The notes under the pieces: model-generated
What the model was told of the DNA's origin: nothing
Seen by the model: only the letters and a program-made list of their open reading frames with translations
The model's database searches: none
Made by a program: the position numbers and the translations under genes
Assembly (NCBI GenBank): GCA_949531795.1
Contig: CATIQX010000163.1
Span: forward strand, 1 to 6,480
Direction: 5' to 3'
DNA from: Cryomorphaceae bacterium
Lineage (GTDB): Bacteria; Bacteroidota; Bacteroidia; Flavobacteriales; BACL11
Length of the DNA: 6,480 nt
Part shown: in pieces, positions 6,239 through 6,480 of the stretch
Layout: every line of letters begins with the position of its first letter
Numbering within the stretch: position 1 is the first letter of the stretch

Positions 6239-6480
6239 ATGAATAAAACGGTTGAACATTATATTTCAGAACTATTATTTTTACATGATTGTGTAATCCT
6301 ACCTGATTTCGGAGGATTTGTAGGTAACCTTCAATCTGCAAAACTAAATAAGACCACAGGAGTATTAAGCCCTCCATCAAAACAAATTCTTTTTAATGCT
6401 AGTCTAAAAACGAATGATGGCTTGCTAATCACTCATATTTCGAACCAAGAAGGGATTACACAAGAAGTAGCTAAAAATGA
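6239..6480 (+). CDS. HU-CCDC81-domain protein, N-terminal part (runs off right edge)
   Basis: Eighty codons are visible, beginning MNKTVEHYISELLFLHDCVI, followed by LPDFGGFVGN, then PPSKQILFNASLKTNDGLL and ITHIS. This pattern (ISELL...DCVI-PDFGGFVGN...PPSK-I-FN-SLK-NDGLL) is the bacterial CCDC81-type HU domain at the N-terminus of a family widespread in Bacteroidota. Many members continue with a transmembrane segment and a C-terminal SPOR domain that binds septal peptidoglycan, but none of that is visible here. The DNA-binding function usually linked to the HU fold is not established for this variant. It lies 19 bases after kdsB on the same strand, so co-transcription is likely, possibly aided by the -7-like element. 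Domain recognition is fairly sure; the cellular role is not known from this sequence. Confidence 0.82.
   Translation, partial: MNKTVEHYISELLFLHDCVILPDFGGFVGNLQSAKLNKTTGVLSPPSKQILFNASLKTNDGLLITHISNQEGITQEVAKN

Noticed and set aside
1..6480. Defence system, mobile element, CRISPR array or new multi-gene system
   Set aside because: All sizeable frames belong to known housekeeping or envelope families. No transposase, integrase, repeat array, direct-repeat boundary or unusual cassette was seen on either strand.

Overview
This AT-rich window looks like the chromosome of a member of the Bacteroidota, probably of the class Flavobacteriia. Three things point there. The putative promoters carry the Bacteroidota-type -7 element TAnnTTTG, three of them with a TTTG -33 element 18-19 bases upstream. 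Shine-Dalgarno sequences are essentially absent. The gene families are also typical: a TonB-dependent receptor with an N-terminal carboxypeptidase-D-like domain, and a protein with a CCDC81-type bacterial HU domain. The assignment rests on recognition from sequence, not on a search.

Left part (1-2820, all on the minus strand). The 5' end of rplM (ribosomal protein L13) runs off the left edge and starts with GTG. Upstream of it lie kbl (glycine C-acetyltransferase, threonine/glycine metabolism) and gdhA (hexameric glutamate dehydrogenase, ammonia assimilation). Each has its own recognisable promoter. The kbl promoter is packed into the transcription terminator of gdhA: its -33 element spans the terminator hairpin loop. 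That promoter also places the true kbl start at 1398, eleven codons inside the longest open frame.

Middle (2821-3140). This is a 320-base divergent intergenic region with the gdhA promoter on one side and the receptor promoter on the other. A small perfect inverted repeat lies between them. No RNA gene is recognised.

Right part (3141-6480, all on the plus strand). One TonB-dependent outer-membrane receptor gene (about 788 residues when rejoined) is split into two overlapping frames, 3141-4397 and 4382-5506, at a run of eight A. Adding one base, or shifting one frame back, restores a continuous receptor. The receptor stop codon overlaps the GTG start of kdsB (CMP-Kdo synthetase, lipopolysaccharide biosynthesis) by one base. 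After a 19-base gap comes the start of an HU-CCDC81-domain protein that runs off the right edge. These three genes are probably co-transcribed, with a possible extra promoter just before the last.

The genes are mostly core metabolism and envelope biogenesis. I see no defence system, mobile element, CRISPR array or clearly new multi-gene system. The points most worth a second look are the A8 frameshift inside the receptor, the interlocked terminator and promoter between gdhA and kbl, and the possible leaderless start of the last gene.
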